Below the pieces are notes generated by a model. It did not search any database. It was not told where the DNA came from and was given only the letters and a program-made list of their open reading frames with translations. 64,000 nt of DNA from Saxidomus purpurata (lineage: Eukaryota; Mollusca; Bivalvia; Venerida; Veneridae): assembly GCA_022818135.1 (NCBI GenBank), contig JAFMSR010000001.1, forward strand, positions 33,821,463-33,885,462, written 5' to 3'. Position 1 is the stretch's first letter, and each line of letters begins with the position of its first letter. A program made the translations under genes and the position numbers. Shown here in pieces: positions 23,938 to 36,600 of this stretch.

Positions 23938-25269
23938 TACCAGTAGGCCCTTAATACCTACAGTTCTTTGCTAGCTGTTCAGATTTGCTGTATTATTTTA
24001 TTCTGAACACAACAGAATACATGTACATGTGTATAGATTGCTATCAGGTTGCAGCTTGCAACAGTGTGACAGATGATAATGTGTCATGGGCAGCAATCTA
24101 CATTTTATTGAAGTTTTAAGTTTTAATATTGTTATTACATGCAACGTTATGTTACATTGCATGTGACTATACAGCTTATGTTTGAAAAGCAGAATTCAAT
24201 AGAATCTACATTTATTTTAGGATACAGAATTTGTTCAAATGTATTTATAAATATTTTATTTTTAACAAACTGTTTTGAATGGTTTATGATTTGTTGTTTG
24301 CTTACTCGGTCTCTTAGCTTCGCTTGCTCACAGTATGTTATCTTAAATACTTTAAGCTGTTAAATTAATACAATCTGCTTCAATGATGGAACAAATATTT
24401 ACCTTAAAGAGGAAATGTGTAGAATTCATGTTTGTGATCAATACAGATCAACTTCACACAGAGGGGTCATAGGTCAGGTGCATACATCATGTATATTATG
24501 CCTGTTTTGTATCTCTTGATATTGAAAAGTTTGCATTAGTGATGATGTACTGAAACCCATGTTTTAATTAGAAATAGCATATTTTTCTAGGGTCAAATTG
24601 TCGGGTCATGGTCAAATGCTCAAGGTCAAATTGTCTGACTTTACTAAATGTCGTAATGCTTTTAGTTTTTTCAAATGGTAACACAGCTGACCATTTTCCA
24701 CAAAAATGCTGGGTAAAACCAAACATCACTATGAAGAGCATTCCAAAGTCATCACAACTTTGCATTTAAACATTGCATCATTTCATTGACACTTCAAGGC
24801 TAAACCAATAGATTTGACAATTTAAAACATGCAAATTTCAGAATTAATGTCATGTACAACACTCAAGTTGCTCAGTTCTAGATTTGACATGACATGACAT
24901 AATAATCATGCACTTGTGGGTCATCCCACTCTATATCATTCAATGAAGCCAAACCAAGCAAGCTTCAGTGTTTGATGTTCACTAGCAGGCTTTCTGTACA
25001 AGTTTTGTTGTTATATATAAAGTTATTATAAATTGTATACAATCTGTAAGGCATAGTATTACTAGTAACTGTATTCAACTAAGTATAGAGAGAAGTATTT
25101 TAGACATTCCAGTCAACACAAATTTACATACATTTTGTTCATTTACTACCCAGGATGCAATGTTTTACAGTATGAGCAGGATGAACAAGTGGAAATATTG
25201 GTGCATTTAGGTTGTTCATGTATATTTGATATATTTCCATTGACGAACTGGTTTTCTTGAACTATATAG

Positions 25270-25690
25270 GAATTTTTATTACCCTTCCTTGAAAATTGCG
25301 GTCTTCTGATTGGTCAACAGATATTGATATTTACGGGCAAGCCGGTAATATACACTTGACATATCCAGTAACTGTACCCCATGTGTTTGCCGCATACAGT
25401 GCGTCAATGTAGTAGTCCGTGCTGATTTGTGACGTCACAAAGTGACATTGAGGTATCGTAAGGGGATTTGCAGGTCTGCTTACGTTCAGCCGTTAAATAA
25501 ATAAAACATAAAGGAAATCTTTCAAAATTTAAGAAAGGGAAGGGTAATAAAATTGTTATTTGTTTTTTGAAGTGATATATGTGGATATATTACCAAGCTC
25601 GACACAGTATTACCCTCGCCTAATGGCTAACGGCTCGGGTAATATAAGTCTAGGTGGGTAATATATCCCCATATACCACTTCAAATACCA
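25270..25690 (+). mobile_element. Foldback non-autonomous element with CRE palindrome (copy 1)
   Basis: About 420 bp. Inverted pairs are visible: TTATTACCCTTCC (25278) against GGAAGGGTAATAA (25540), and ATGTGGATATATTACC (25579) against GGGTAATATATCCCCATAT (25655). A second copy in opposite orientation lies at 34910-35300. A perfect 16-bp palindrome TTTGTGACGTCACAAA (about 25428-25443) contains the cAMP-response element TGACGTCA. No ORF. Confidence 0.7.
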
Positions 25691-26452
25691 AATAACATAT
25701 AATATTCAAGCACCATTCATGATTGGAGAAACCACTCCTTAGGGGAAAACAAAGCAATTTCTGGCAGGTAGTATGGTAACTTGAATGTGTCCAAATACAC
25801 TGTTTGGTTTGTAGTGTTTTTAGTGGTGTCCTTGTTAGGGATTGTCAAACGTGGTTAGCATAATATAGTGGTATTCCTTCATGATTCTATTTACATTTGG
25901 GCAAATTTTGCAATTAGTGGTATTCTGTAGAATTATCTAATAGTGTTAGGATCAGATTTCAATGACAATAGAATGGGCTTCGTATAATTCGGTTTAGAAA
26001 TGACTGTAATTGAAGAGATTTATTAAGGTTTACTTAAGTTTAGTATGTCAAGGTTGATGTTATATATAGATATAAGGGCTTGTTCATAGCAGTGACCAGT
26101 GTACTTGGTTCAAATTGGGTTATAGAGGCTCAGTGTACTTATTTCTTAAGATTTTGTTTTATACATATATTATTATGAACTGATATACCGGTACACAAAG
26201 TATAGTATTTTTATATATGGTTGTAAAAAGGTTTTATTAGAAGACTGTTTGTTTATAGTGCGAAGATGTGCCAGTAAGCAGAAAGACATGATTTATTGGT
26301 TGTTTGTGAACGAGGAACTTCTGACATCATCGTTACAGTAATCTAAATGTAAATGGTTGTCACAAGATATAAACATACAGTATGGGTGATATGTGCTGGG
26401 TACATATATACTATGTTCCCTTTCTAGTACTGTACATGTTATATGGTGACAA

Positions 26453-26535
26453 AAGTGTGCACCCTGACTGGGACTTGAACCTTGTACCCTTCACTTACAG
26501 GCTAAATGCTCTACCAATAGTGCTTCCCGGCCACT
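26453..26535 (-). repeat. tRNA-like SINE head
   Basis: On the minus strand it shows an A-box-like phrase (TTGGTAGAGCATT) and a B-box (GGTTCAAGTCCC), about 30 bp apart. The arms do not pair well enough for a functional tRNA, so it is called a tRNA-derived fragment. Confidence 0.55.
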
Positions 26536-27976
26536 TACATAATTTTCTTCCCTATATATGAAATGTCTGTGACCCTTAGATATATACAGTAATGGATTCA
26601 ACATTATTGTTTTCAAAAGCCACTTGCTGTTTCTAAGATGTTTGCATAATTATACTACAGGAAATAAAGTAACTGACACAGCCCATGTAATACTATATTA
26701 CATCTGTGGTAATTTTATACACTTATTTCATGACAGACCTCAGCATTTCATTCCAGAGAAACTCTCTGTGTATGTACTTTGTCATTAAAGTAACTAATTT
26801 TTGTCTCCTTGAAAAGAAACACTTTTAAATATACATGGACACCAAAAAAAACCCCTCCAAATCACAGCAAAAATTTTCTATGTGTTTTACCTTATATTCA
26901 CCATATACAATCAGACCTGTTAAAGCAGTCACTTGTATGTAACAATCACTTTAATTAGACAGCCTCTAGTTTATGTAAAATAAATATAGTTTTAATTGAG
27001 CAAAATAGTTTATACACCTTTCCTAGGTCAGTCTTACAGCACAAAACTATTCCTTCTGAATTTGCCAAAGTCTCATTTACTGCATGTATATAAACACCGA
27101 GCACATGAACAAACAGTATTTTAGGATTACCTTGTATAAGATGGGTGCCATTTTCACCATGTATTAAGTGAGATGATATTTTATGAGGGAACATTGAAAT
27201 AAAAACTGAGAAAATCTTGTTCTGAATTTTTTTTTAACCCAGTTATAAATATCTGTACAACTACTTTCACACAGTTGTTGAGAAAAGTAGTTTTCTTTTT
27301 TAAAAATTTCCTTTGACCTAGTTTCCAGAACTATTCCAAGATTTTCAGTGCTTGAGAAAATAAGCGTTATGTAGGCACAAAGAAAATGCAACCAAACACC
27401 AGGACATAAACTTATTATACATGACATACGACATTTATTATATATCTACTAATTTTATCTGAATTTTCTTGTATTTGTGCAGAAAAATACCGCATATCAA
27501 ATTTTCCGTATCGATGGATTAGCTGTATCTTATCTGTCCACAGTGTAAGTGTACACAATACATATCATATCATTATCCCCACGCTAAAAGTGAAAAAAGT
27601 CCACATTGATGCGTAAATAGGTGAAATAACCCCCCTTTCATCCGTCCTTTCCTTTCCCCCCCCTTTTTAATGTCACATTTAAGACAAATGAATACGCCTT
27701 TTTTCGCATTAAATAAACCAGAAAGATGATTTACTTTTGCATTTACTTTTTATTAAAGTTGTTGTTTATACACAGAAGCAATGAAGTGACGCCATAAAAA
27801 AAGAAAAAAAAAAATTTTTTATGTTGATTTTGCTAAGACAAAATTAACATTTATATAAATTTTAACTTGATATTTGGTAAAAGGTATATAATAAAGGTAT
27901 ATTACAACAGTCAGTTGATCTGTGTATCTTCTCGTTGGCTGCAGATCGCCCACACTGACCCTCCGCCTCCCGCGGC

Positions 27977-28000
27977 CCCCCCCCCCCCCCCCCCCCCACC

Positions 28001-28034
<34 letters not shown>
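27977..28034. other. Poly-C run
   Basis: Nearly uninterrupted C for about 55 bp, broken only by 'acc aa'. It lies just downstream of the THUMPD2-like gene. Likely a low-complexity or base-calling problem, like the other homopolymer blocks. Confidence 0.7.
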
Positions 28035-28082
28035 TGTGACACATACAGGACTTGTGCATCCGTTTGTGTGTTGGTGTGTTAG

Positions 28083-28095
28083 CTTTATTTTATTT
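28083..28095 (-). terminator. Poly(A) signal of THUMPD2-like gene
   Basis: Two overlapping AATAAA hexamers on the minus strand (plus-strand TTTATTTTATT), about 70 nt downstream of the THUMPD2 stop codon. Position and sequence fit a canonical polyadenylation signal. Confidence 0.6.
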
Positions 28096-28161
28096 CTTTA
28101 CCATTTTCACACTGCTGTAAAAGCAGCATCAAAGAAAAAGAAATTTTAAAGACATTTACAT

Positions 28162-31100
28162 TTAACAGCCTTTTAATTTTTCAGAATTCAGCATAACAAA
28201 TATACAACCTTCTGTTTCTCCTAGTTTCACATTATAAGTAGCTTTTAATGTAAAATCTATCAAAGCTGACACGTTATCTTTCACTTTCCTTTCATTACAT
28301 AGAATTGTATCTTCCTGTTTACCAGCTCCAACAGTACTATCTCCTGGAGCAGTTTCTGTGTCACAGTTGGTTAAGTGAGGCGGAGGTTCTCTCTTTTGAT
28401 ATGTTAGTGTTACACTGTTATCACACATTTGTTGTAGGAAGGGTGCCATGCTAGTACTGGTTAGAACAACTATTCTTCCTCCAGGTTTTACTACCCTGCA
28501 ATAGCAAAAGAAAGATTTACTTTACAAAGACAAAATAATGATCATGATTGTTGCAATTTAAAAGACAAGCTATTTTATTTAAGAAACCTACAAAAAATTT
28601 CATTTCGAATTCCGCTAGCTCAAGCTACAGGCCATACTGGACACTAATAAACCCCTTCAGTAAAACATAACCAGCAATCTGAATAAATACTGCGAATAAA
28701 AGTATAAAATGTTGAAAATCTGCAGTCAAACTAACCTTGCTATTTCAGTCAAGGACTGACGGTAGAACTTCTGTAAGTCACCCACCACAGTGTGAGTCTG
28801 ACCAAATGGTGCGTCCGTGACAACCCTGTCCACACGGCTGTCCACTAGTGGTATATTCCTCGTATCCCCATGTAAAAGTGTTATACCACAACTCATCGTG
28901 TTATATACAATATTTTCTGCAGCCAAAGTCAGCTGGGAAATATCTTTGTCCATTCCCATGTATACTGCATTCTAAATTAAATAACGTTGAAAACATTTAA
29001 TCAACTTTTCAAAAGAAAACATAATTCTTAACGAAATTTCTTCACCTTCAAAGCAAAAGCTCAAATGGTTTAATATGTAAAAACACCTCAGAATCCTGAC
29101 ATATGACAAAAGCGGTTGAGGTATATTTCAGATAAAAAATGCATACATCATACCATAGCATTACATTTTACAATCACTATGAAATAGATACGTTTTAACT
29201 AAACAAAACATACTGTGCAGATTTGGCAAGCTTCCAGCAATATCGTACCAGCTCCACACATCGGGTCTAACACTGTATCACCTGGATGAATGTCCAACAT
29301 GTCTGCCATGATCCAGGCTACAGGTGTCCTCAGTCCACAGTGTCTTATGTACGATCGCTTCGACAGTGGTACAGTTGTCAGAGGTATTCCAACTGTTAAC
29401 GTGTCATCACTTAGGTAAATGTTTACCTCATGTGTTGGTTTTCGTAAATCAATCTTCCATCCAAGAAGTTTACTTATAAGCACACCCATCTGTTTTGATG
29501 TTCTCTGAAAAGGACACCATTCACTTCACTATAAAGTGTATTGTGTATTAAAACTTCTGTATCAGTGTAACCATTTAAACAAAAGGAAAGACTTGGTGTT
29601 TTTTTCAGAATTCAGTGGAGTAAAGTTGTTAACTTACTTCCTTCAGAACTCTATTTAATACTATAAAATTCTAAAAAATAAATTAATGCAGAGAGCACTG
29701 AGCTAGTTTATAAACGAAATAATCATTAGAGTTATATTTCTGTGAATACTGAAGCATGGTCACAGTTAAGCACATTTTAGAGCAAACTCAAAAAACAATG
29801 TGAGCAGAGCAAACACAACTTATGGAGCCAAAAACAACAACAAACAAACAAACTTTATGGAGGCGATATGGGACAGTGGTTGATTGTAACTGTAACCTGG
29901 ACATTCTGACCATGATATCAGTAAGGCAATCTACTATCCACAAGACGTATGTACGGACTTGGAGTATAAAAGACCAAAAGAGTGCAAGTGTTGCCTGAAA
30001 GTGTTGCGGGTAATGTAGTTGACCAGTGGGAAGCGTTGCTAACAAATGACCTAGGAGTATATAATACCTGAATGTCAAGCTTTTTTCTTGCAAATCCAGT
30101 GAATCTACATGAACTCTGAATATGTATGAACATGGTCTAATTTTCTCTTCTTTGTTGCAGAACTGCATTCATCTATATCACTGCCTACTTCAGCTAATCT
30201 GTGGCCTTGTATGCTCACTGTATCAATACCCTGTGGATGTGAAGCCCTGTTCACCAGTTCATGGTTCAGCATTGAAATGCAATCCTCCCATATCAATTTA
30301 TTATCAGTTTGTATGTAGTATAGTATATCCTGACTGTCTGTAAGAACTTTTTTGCAGAATTCGACAGTAGTTTGTACATGTAAGCTCTGATTGTGTCACT
30401 GAGCGATAGTTACAACGATGTGTCCAAGGTTGGCTTCTTTGGTTGAGAGGTTAATGAACTGCACTCATCTGTATCAATGGTCCAACTTGGGCATGCAAAT
30501 CTGTGAGAAATCCTTTTATGTTTCCCACCCATGCAAGCAAAATACCCTTTGTCAAGCCATGTTAACCAACATGGTTCTGTTGATAATAGCTAGATCTGCT
30601 ACCCATATCCATTTGTATCTGCATTCTGTCTCTTGTAACCTGTAGCAATGTAAGGTGTCTTGGCAGTGTAACCTGAGGAGAACATCCTAGAGTTCGGTTA
30701 GTAGTTTGTACTGTGGCATTGTTCTGTTAAATTTCTTTTGATCACGAGTTTAAAGGTTTATAATCAGGATTTGGCCAAGGGTAACGTTTTGTTTGAGAGC
30801 TTAAACGTCTGATCATTTACACTCAATTATGTTCACTAAGCGCTTAAGTCAAGTAAGATTTTATGGAGAAATGTTTTAAAATTTGATTTCCCTAACTGGT
30901 TGCCAAACCAAGAATAGAGTCATTTTGTAGGCATAAGAAAAAATTCTGTTCATAATACTATAGCCTAAGGTAACCATATTCATTTGTACCTCATTCTAAA
31001 TCTGTCTTTTAATCTAACTCTTACCAAGGAGAAATCGTTAGTTCATTAAATAAGGGTCTGTATTTGTTTACTGATTAAAAATTGTCATAAAATGTTGCTT

Positions 31101-32436
31101 AAAAGCAATTGACCACCTTTAAGGAATGCACTGTGAATACCAAAAGACTTCAAAACAGTTCATATATCACATGTATACACATGTACTTGAAAACAGCAGA
31201 CATCCTCAGACAGGTTTATTCTGCAGGCCTATTAAAAAGTGCTCAAACTGCCAAGTGTTGAAATTGTAGCAGACGAAAAATGTTTACACCAATGACTTAC
31301 ACTTTTTCCATGAAGTTTCAGTCATAAGTGTGTATTTCATGACAGCCAATTTGAGACAGGTATTCAGCTGCAGGTCTCGTGAGATTTTATGTCAAACGCT
31401 TACTGCCTGTCACATTATAGAACCATTACCCATTGAATAACAAATGAAAATTGCGTAAATAGCCAGACAAACATCAAGAAATTTGGCTCATTTTCCAAAT
31501 TCTACAAAAAATAAAACAAGCATATCAGTGGTTACAACATTTGATACTGACCTAATTGTTTAAAGTTTTCATGCAGAACTTCAACAAATATCCTCTCTAC
31601 TGTCTTCAAAGACAGGAGCTTTTGTCTCACATCAATCTGGCAACTATTCAAACTGAAGTAAGTTTTTCCATCTGTTGAAATGACCTAAACAGAAGTAAGT
31701 GTACACATATATATATACATGTAATACATTTTTATGTAAGTAACAATATTACAGGTACACAATCATACAGATGCCATGAAAACAATATATGCAAAGGCAG
31801 AGATCCTTGCAGTAGGGTTATTATTTAGAAATAATTGTGCAGAGACTTCACTTTCCATAACTTTTTAACACTTCTGAATCTACAGTCACTGTAATCATAT
31901 TTATGAAACCTTCAATAGTAACCCAACATCAGAAATCAATTAACCCATAATGTACAACTTTTCCAATTTTCCATTTGAACATTTTTTTCTCCATTTCCAT
32001 TTTTATTTGGACAATGGATTTAAAGGATTTATCAATATTGACTGACTGAATCATGATCTGCATCAGCTATCCTCGATGAGTCACTTACTGACCTGAGCAT
32101 AGGAGTAAATGAATTCTTTTGCATTCCCACAGATATAAAGCAGCCAAAACATGATTCTATGTGACTGACTATCTACACTATGTTACATTCACAAGCTGAA
32201 TTACCAAAAGAAAAGTAAGGACAAGTCCCACATGGTTGAGGCCGGCAAGTGCATTTAAAGTACATGAGAATTGACACAATAAATCTCTTAATACAGTCAT
32301 TCTGAGACTTTTTTCTCAGCCTGTAGTGCATGCTGGTAACATTTGTGCCTACCTCAACATCTGGACCAAAAACTTGCTTCAGTTCTGATACTACAAATAT
32401 TTCTGTTCCTCTCCCAGCTGTACAGTAAAACTTCAT
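28162..32436 (-). CDS. THUMPD2: THUMP-domain RNA (guanine-N2) methyltransferase, THUMPD2-like, 6 exons
   Basis: Exons on the minus strand: 32436-32353, 31684-31552, 30337-30068, 29504-29214, 28971-28736, 28495-28162. All have GT-AG boundaries. Phases agree except inside exon 3, where two bases appear to be missing at about 30110-30125. The intended product is about 449 aa (human THUMPD2 is about 500). The N-terminus FYCTAGRGTEIF is characteristic of THUMPD2. The THUMP stretch continues through SCRFTGFARKKLDIQ and MGVLISKLLGWKIDLRKP. The Rossmann SAM-binding motif LDPMCGAGTILLEA is at about 242-255 and the catalytic TDAPFG motif at about 312-317. The family methylates guanine N2; human THUMPD2 acts with TRMT112 on U6 snRNA. 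Exon 3 as given ends early at a TAG in the reading frame of exons 1-2. Either two T homopolymers were miscalled or the gene is broken. The rest of the gene looks intact, so I favour miscalling. Confidence 0.85.
30355..30650 (-). pseudogene. Decayed duplicate of THUMPD2 exon 3
   Basis: Within intron 2 of the THUMPD2-like gene, minus-strand sequence echoes exon 3 in order: a TACAG acceptor-like end, AAATGGATATGGG (exon: AAATTGATATGGG), AACCATGTTGGTTAACA (exon: AACCATGAACTGGTGAACA), AAGGGTATT, then GATGAGTGCAGTTCAT (exon: GATGAATGCAGTTCTG) followed by AAAGAAG. Stops occur in all frames, so it is a relic of tandem exon duplication rather than an alternative exon. Confidence 0.65.
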
Positions 32437-33885
32437 TGTTTCTTGAAAAATTCAGGACTATAAAATTAACAGGAAAAAGATCAGTATCATGGCAATATCT
32501 AACACACATGTAATTCACATTATTATTATTATAACATACACCAGAGCTCCAGATAAGCTTTTGCAGCTGACATTGGGTTTATAAAATCTGAATAGGGTAG
32601 GATATCATTGTTACCCATCAATTTCAGCAGTAATTTGGATTTTGCTAAGACTCTAAAAGTTTACAGGATTAAACATGGTTAATGCATGTTTTCTTGATGG
32701 GAAAATAGCCTTCAGTGTTGATCATTTTAGCCTTGGAGCTAGAACCGTCAACACATTTACTATGCAAATACAACCATCCGGTCTTTTGATTTTCTCAGTA
32801 AATATCATACGTACTCTGCCGTACTAGTATAACAAGACTACTGTTCATCTACTGCTAAAGTCTCATACCCATCTGAGAATCTGGAAAATCCTATAACATG
32901 TATATTATAGGGGGCAAGTGGCCAATAGAAATTTTATACGAGTATCAGTATACATGTAGCATGAATTCAACTTGGTTTCTGTGACTTTAATTGGGTAAAT
33001 ATGTAATTTAACAGCTTTAGTATCTAGAGCTCTGATATAGGGGCTATACATTTCAGACACACCAGTATATGTCCGGCGTATGCCCGGCTTAAGCCGGTAT
33101 ATCAAAACCCCAATAATGATAATGTGTCACATTCTTCCTGGCTACATGATACGAATATACTGGCGTACACCGGCATACCCCAGCCTGAATGAAACATATA
33201 GCACCATACATAGTATTCATTCTTAAAATATATAGCCAATATCTCTGATATAAGCTTGTCATAAAGGCTTTGTTCTATGTATTACAGCGAAACATCTAGC
33301 TCCAGTAATTCTAGGTCACAGGATTACTCCAGGTTTCTTGGTAGTACAAGACATTATTCTAAAACATTTATCATGTTTATAAGTACATCAATATGGATAA
33401 CTTAAGCATCAGTAGCTTATCAATAAAAATATCAGATCCCAAAAAAACGTGTTAACATTACTATTAGGTTGATCTACCGAGTAGTCGAAATAATTAAGTG
33501 ACGTCTTGAGCACATTCTGAGACATTTTTGTTTGGGGCCAGAATCTCGTATATAGTAAAACTAATTAAATTTAAGTGTAAATACCATGATGTGCCTATCT
33601 AGGATGTCATTTAATAAAAATATCACAAACACTACTATTGACTTGTAAATGGCGGACACTTGAAAAGGGGATACAACTCTTCAACCAAAGGAACATCAAA
33701 GGTATGAAAGCACTGCATAATGCGTACGACTTTTGTAAAGAACTTGAGAACAATGAGCAGTATAGTAGAGTCTAAAATATTTCAATCTACATTGAACTAT
33801 GATTGAAGTTAGTAGAAATAGAGTAATTTTCATCGAAAATAGAAATAAACCTGCTAGGTCTGGCCTTGCAGACTTTAAAAAATCT
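32437..33885. other. Upstream region of THUMPD2-like gene, no gene seen
   Basis: AT-rich sequence upstream of the THUMPD2 start codon. Core promoter elements are not recognisable. No exon, RNA gene or clear repeat found. Confidence 0.5.
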
Positions 33886-34015
33886 TGAATGTCTTATGTT
33901 ATCTTGTCTTATGTTATGTTATATTATCTTATCTATTGATACTGTCACACCTCTCTTTCGAGTGTTATCTTATCTTATTTTTATCTTTACCTTTATATTT
34001 ATCGTTATCTTATAC
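33886..34015 (+). repeat. Degenerate TTATC/TTATG microsatellite
   Basis: Runs of TTATG, TTATC and related 5-6 nt units over about 120 bp, interrupted by about 25 bp of unrelated sequence near 33945. Simple sequence, not coding. Confidence 0.7.
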
Positions 34016-34479
34016 CTCCTGTGTGTGGGGAGAGGTGCCTTTTTGCGCATACGGATGCCGGGCAAATCGGATTCTATTCACATACCCCATTTCCAACAAA
34101 TTCATATATTTAGTTCTATTCCAGATTTTGCTAAGTAATGTATGATACGTAAAACATATCAAAATGAGTATTTATCAACACTTTATTAAGCAGCATTAAA
34201 TAAACACGCTGCTCGCACTCAGATTTTGATGAAAGTACAGTTCATAAAGTTATTTAAACTTATTAATACTTGATCTATATTAAAGAGGCACTCCCTACAT
34301 CTAGCAGACTATATTCTCGAAACATAGATTATGTGTTCAATGAACTATACAATACAGTGAGTACTAATCAGAAATATAGAATAGGCCTACTACAGTAATA
34401 TAGAGTACTACGTACTTCAGTGCATAAAAGAAATGTATGCAATGGGTTCGTAATGAATTCCGACAATATTGTCTTGAGT

Positions 34480-34615
34480 ATTTGTCACCCTCCGTAAAAA
34501 AAACTGCAAACTTTCTCACATAAAGACAGGTAGCAGGGCTGGAACCTATGACCCTCACTCTATCAGAGGTTACATTGATTTCAAGTCAGAGACTTGACCA
34601 CGAAAGCGGAATCCC
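34480..34615 (-). repeat. tRNA-derived SINE, family B (partial)
   Basis: Shares 'actttctcacataaagacag', 'gtagcagggctgg' and 'cagaggttacattgatttc' with the other family B copies, in the same orientation. Confidence 0.65.
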
Positions 34616-34909
34616 TGCAGATAATGTGCTCAAATTAGATTCTTATGGCAGAGGTTATGAATTATTAGAACTGATAGGCTATAGATTAGGCTTTTAGTTC
34701 TCCATTTGTTATAAAAGCTGCTCATTCAGTTTCCGATGAAAAAATTAATTTCTCAAAAATGATAAAAACACATAAAATGTAAAAGTAATTAGATATAGAG
34801 CTAATGACTAGCATCAATAACATTAGTAAAAATTAGGTAGCAATTTGCAAAAATCTATTGAAAATGTTGGTGCGTTTGGTTTAACGGCACCGCTACGCTA
34901 TTATTTGTT

Positions 34910-35300
34910 ACTTGTTCTTTTTATGTGGTATGTGGGGATATATTATCCGCCTAGACATATATTACCCGAGCCGTCAAAAAAACAAATAAATTTTTCATTA
35001 CCCTTCCCTTTCTTTAATGTTGAAGGATTTGGTTGATTTTATTTTCATTTTACGGCTAAACGCAAGAAGACCGTCAAATACCCTTATGATACCATAATGT
35101 CACTTCGTGACGCCATTTAATAACGTCACAAATCTGCACGTACTTATACATTGATGTAGGCCTACTGTGCGCGAACACTCTCTGACACGTTGGTTTAGCG
35201 TATGGAACAATGACGGGATATGTCAAGTGTATATCACCGGCTTGCCCGTTAATATCAATATCTATTTACGTGTCATTGACCAATCAAACGGCTGGTAAAA
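34910..35300 (-). mobile_element. Foldback non-autonomous element with CRE palindrome (copy 2, inverted)
   Basis: Reverse-complement copy of the element at 25270. Ordered matches: 'gtggggatatattatcc', 'attacccttccctttctt', 'ttacggctaaacg', 'aacgtcacaaatctgcacg', 'gatatgtcaagtgtatatca', 'ccggcttgcccgt' and 'attgaccaatca'. The CRE site is degraded to AACGTCAC here. No ORF. Confidence 0.7.
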
Positions 35301-36104
35301 TTCTTACTTTGGGATTTGTAAGCCTTCTTACTTTGCTCTTCGTTCTAAAATATTTTATTTTCAGTCTAGGGGCATAATATGATTTAGAAAGAGTTTTGTT
35401 AATTACGATCTTTAATTCAATTTTTTCATTCTACAGATAAGGTACTTATTTATGATATCAAAGGATAAGGAGAAAGTATTATAAAACAAGCCGTATAAAC
35501 TTCTGCACTGTAAGTTGCCTCATATCGTAGTACCGTTTTTTCCACGGACATGGCTGTTGAGCAAATGTCACTAAACACGCTTGTATAGTATACAATGACA
35601 AATGCCCTAGGCAGTGCGTTTCATGTTTTATATTATGGTTGATTGTTGTGGATTTCACGCATGAATGAATTCGTAGCGGGTACCAATGTGACATGTACAA
35701 TACTTAAGTAATAGCTTTCTGCTTTGAAATGTTATAAAGAAGAAAATTAATGACGATCTCATTTGAAACAGTTACGAATATCGAATTGGATCTATAAGTA
35801 CTAACGCAAAGCTTTCACCATTAACCATGATCTTTTATATACATTGAGAATTTTTGGGGAAAAGGACGTTCAAACTTGGAATCATTGAAGGTATATAAAC
35901 ATTTACTTGTATTTCTTGTTACATGTATTATTGTAAATAAAACACCACAACCTGTTATTTAAACTATGGTAATGACTTGGGGATAGACCAAGATAGGAGG
36001 AGCATGCCCGACTTCTGTATGTATTTTAGAGTTTTATCGTTGGTACTGGATAATCCATATGACCAACAGCCCAGAAGAGTTTAGTTATTTTAGGTTTCGG
36101 GGGA

Positions 36105-36330
36105 CAGTGCAAGATACAGAACGCGTCCCGCTCCATCTCCCTGGTTCTTTAACATACCCAGTGTACAGCACCGATACATCGGACCTCGGTTTTTAGGTAT
36201 CATCTGAAAGACCATGAGTTATGTTAGTGGAGGAGTGGGGGATCGAACCTGCGACTTAGATCAGGTCTTGTGCTTATAAACATTTTTCGTGCTCGGCTGA
36301 GATTCATGCTCAGACTTTGGATCGATTGAA
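36105..36330 (-). repeat. Dispersed SINE-like repeat, family C
   Basis: Shares 'ctggttctttaacat', 'acccagtgtacagcacc' and 'gatacat' with 16265-16560. On the minus strand it has a clear RNA polymerase III B-box, GGTTCGATCCCCC. Confidence 0.6.
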
Positions 36331-36524
36331 TATTTTAACAGTTAATAAATTGTTTATAAAAGTGTGTCAAACGAGTATCTAAAATGAATTTAGATAAAAG
36401 CTCTTTTGTTTCTTACGATGCACGGTGGTTGACTACTGTTAAAATCATTTTGTGCTCAAACTCAGTTGAGCATGAAACTAGTTTTATAAGCATGGGGTTA
36501 CCAACTGCCATCTTAAGAAGTGAA

Positions 36525-36600
36525 TCAGTGGTCTAGTGGTTAACGCGCTGGACTTGTAATCCAGTGATCGCAGGTTTCATCCCGTTATTCATATGGATTA
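36525..36600 (+). pseudogene. tRNA-Thr(TGT)-like sequence, probably pseudo-tRNA or SINE head
   Basis: A-box phrase GGTCTAGTGGTTAACGC, then a perfect 5-bp anticodon stem CTGGA/TCCAG enclosing CTTGTAA, giving anticodon TGT (Thr). The T-arm (GCAGGTTTCATCCC) has a disturbed loop, and the acceptor ends pair at only about five of seven positions. Probably not a functional tRNA gene. Confidence 0.6.

Larger units (their letters stand above)
23086..28161. other. Intergenic region between convergent genes
   Basis: No coding exon recognised. It includes the 3' UTR of the ankyrin/GH20 gene, whose poly(A) site I cannot place. It also contains a pogo-like MITE (23759), a CRE-bearing foldback element (25270), a tRNA-like SINE (26453) and a C-homopolymer run (27977). 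The rest is AT-rich sequence with nothing recognised. Confidence 0.6.

Noticed and set aside
29788..30168. 126-codon minus-strand frame running past THUMPD2 exon 3
   Set aside because: It shares a few codons (IFRV) with the true frame around the T losses, but then leaves the conserved frame and reads intron.
36525..36600. Functional tRNA-Thr(TGT) gene
   Set aside because: Anticodon arm is perfect, but the acceptor stem has mismatches and the T-arm is disturbed; more likely a pseudo-tRNA or SINE head.
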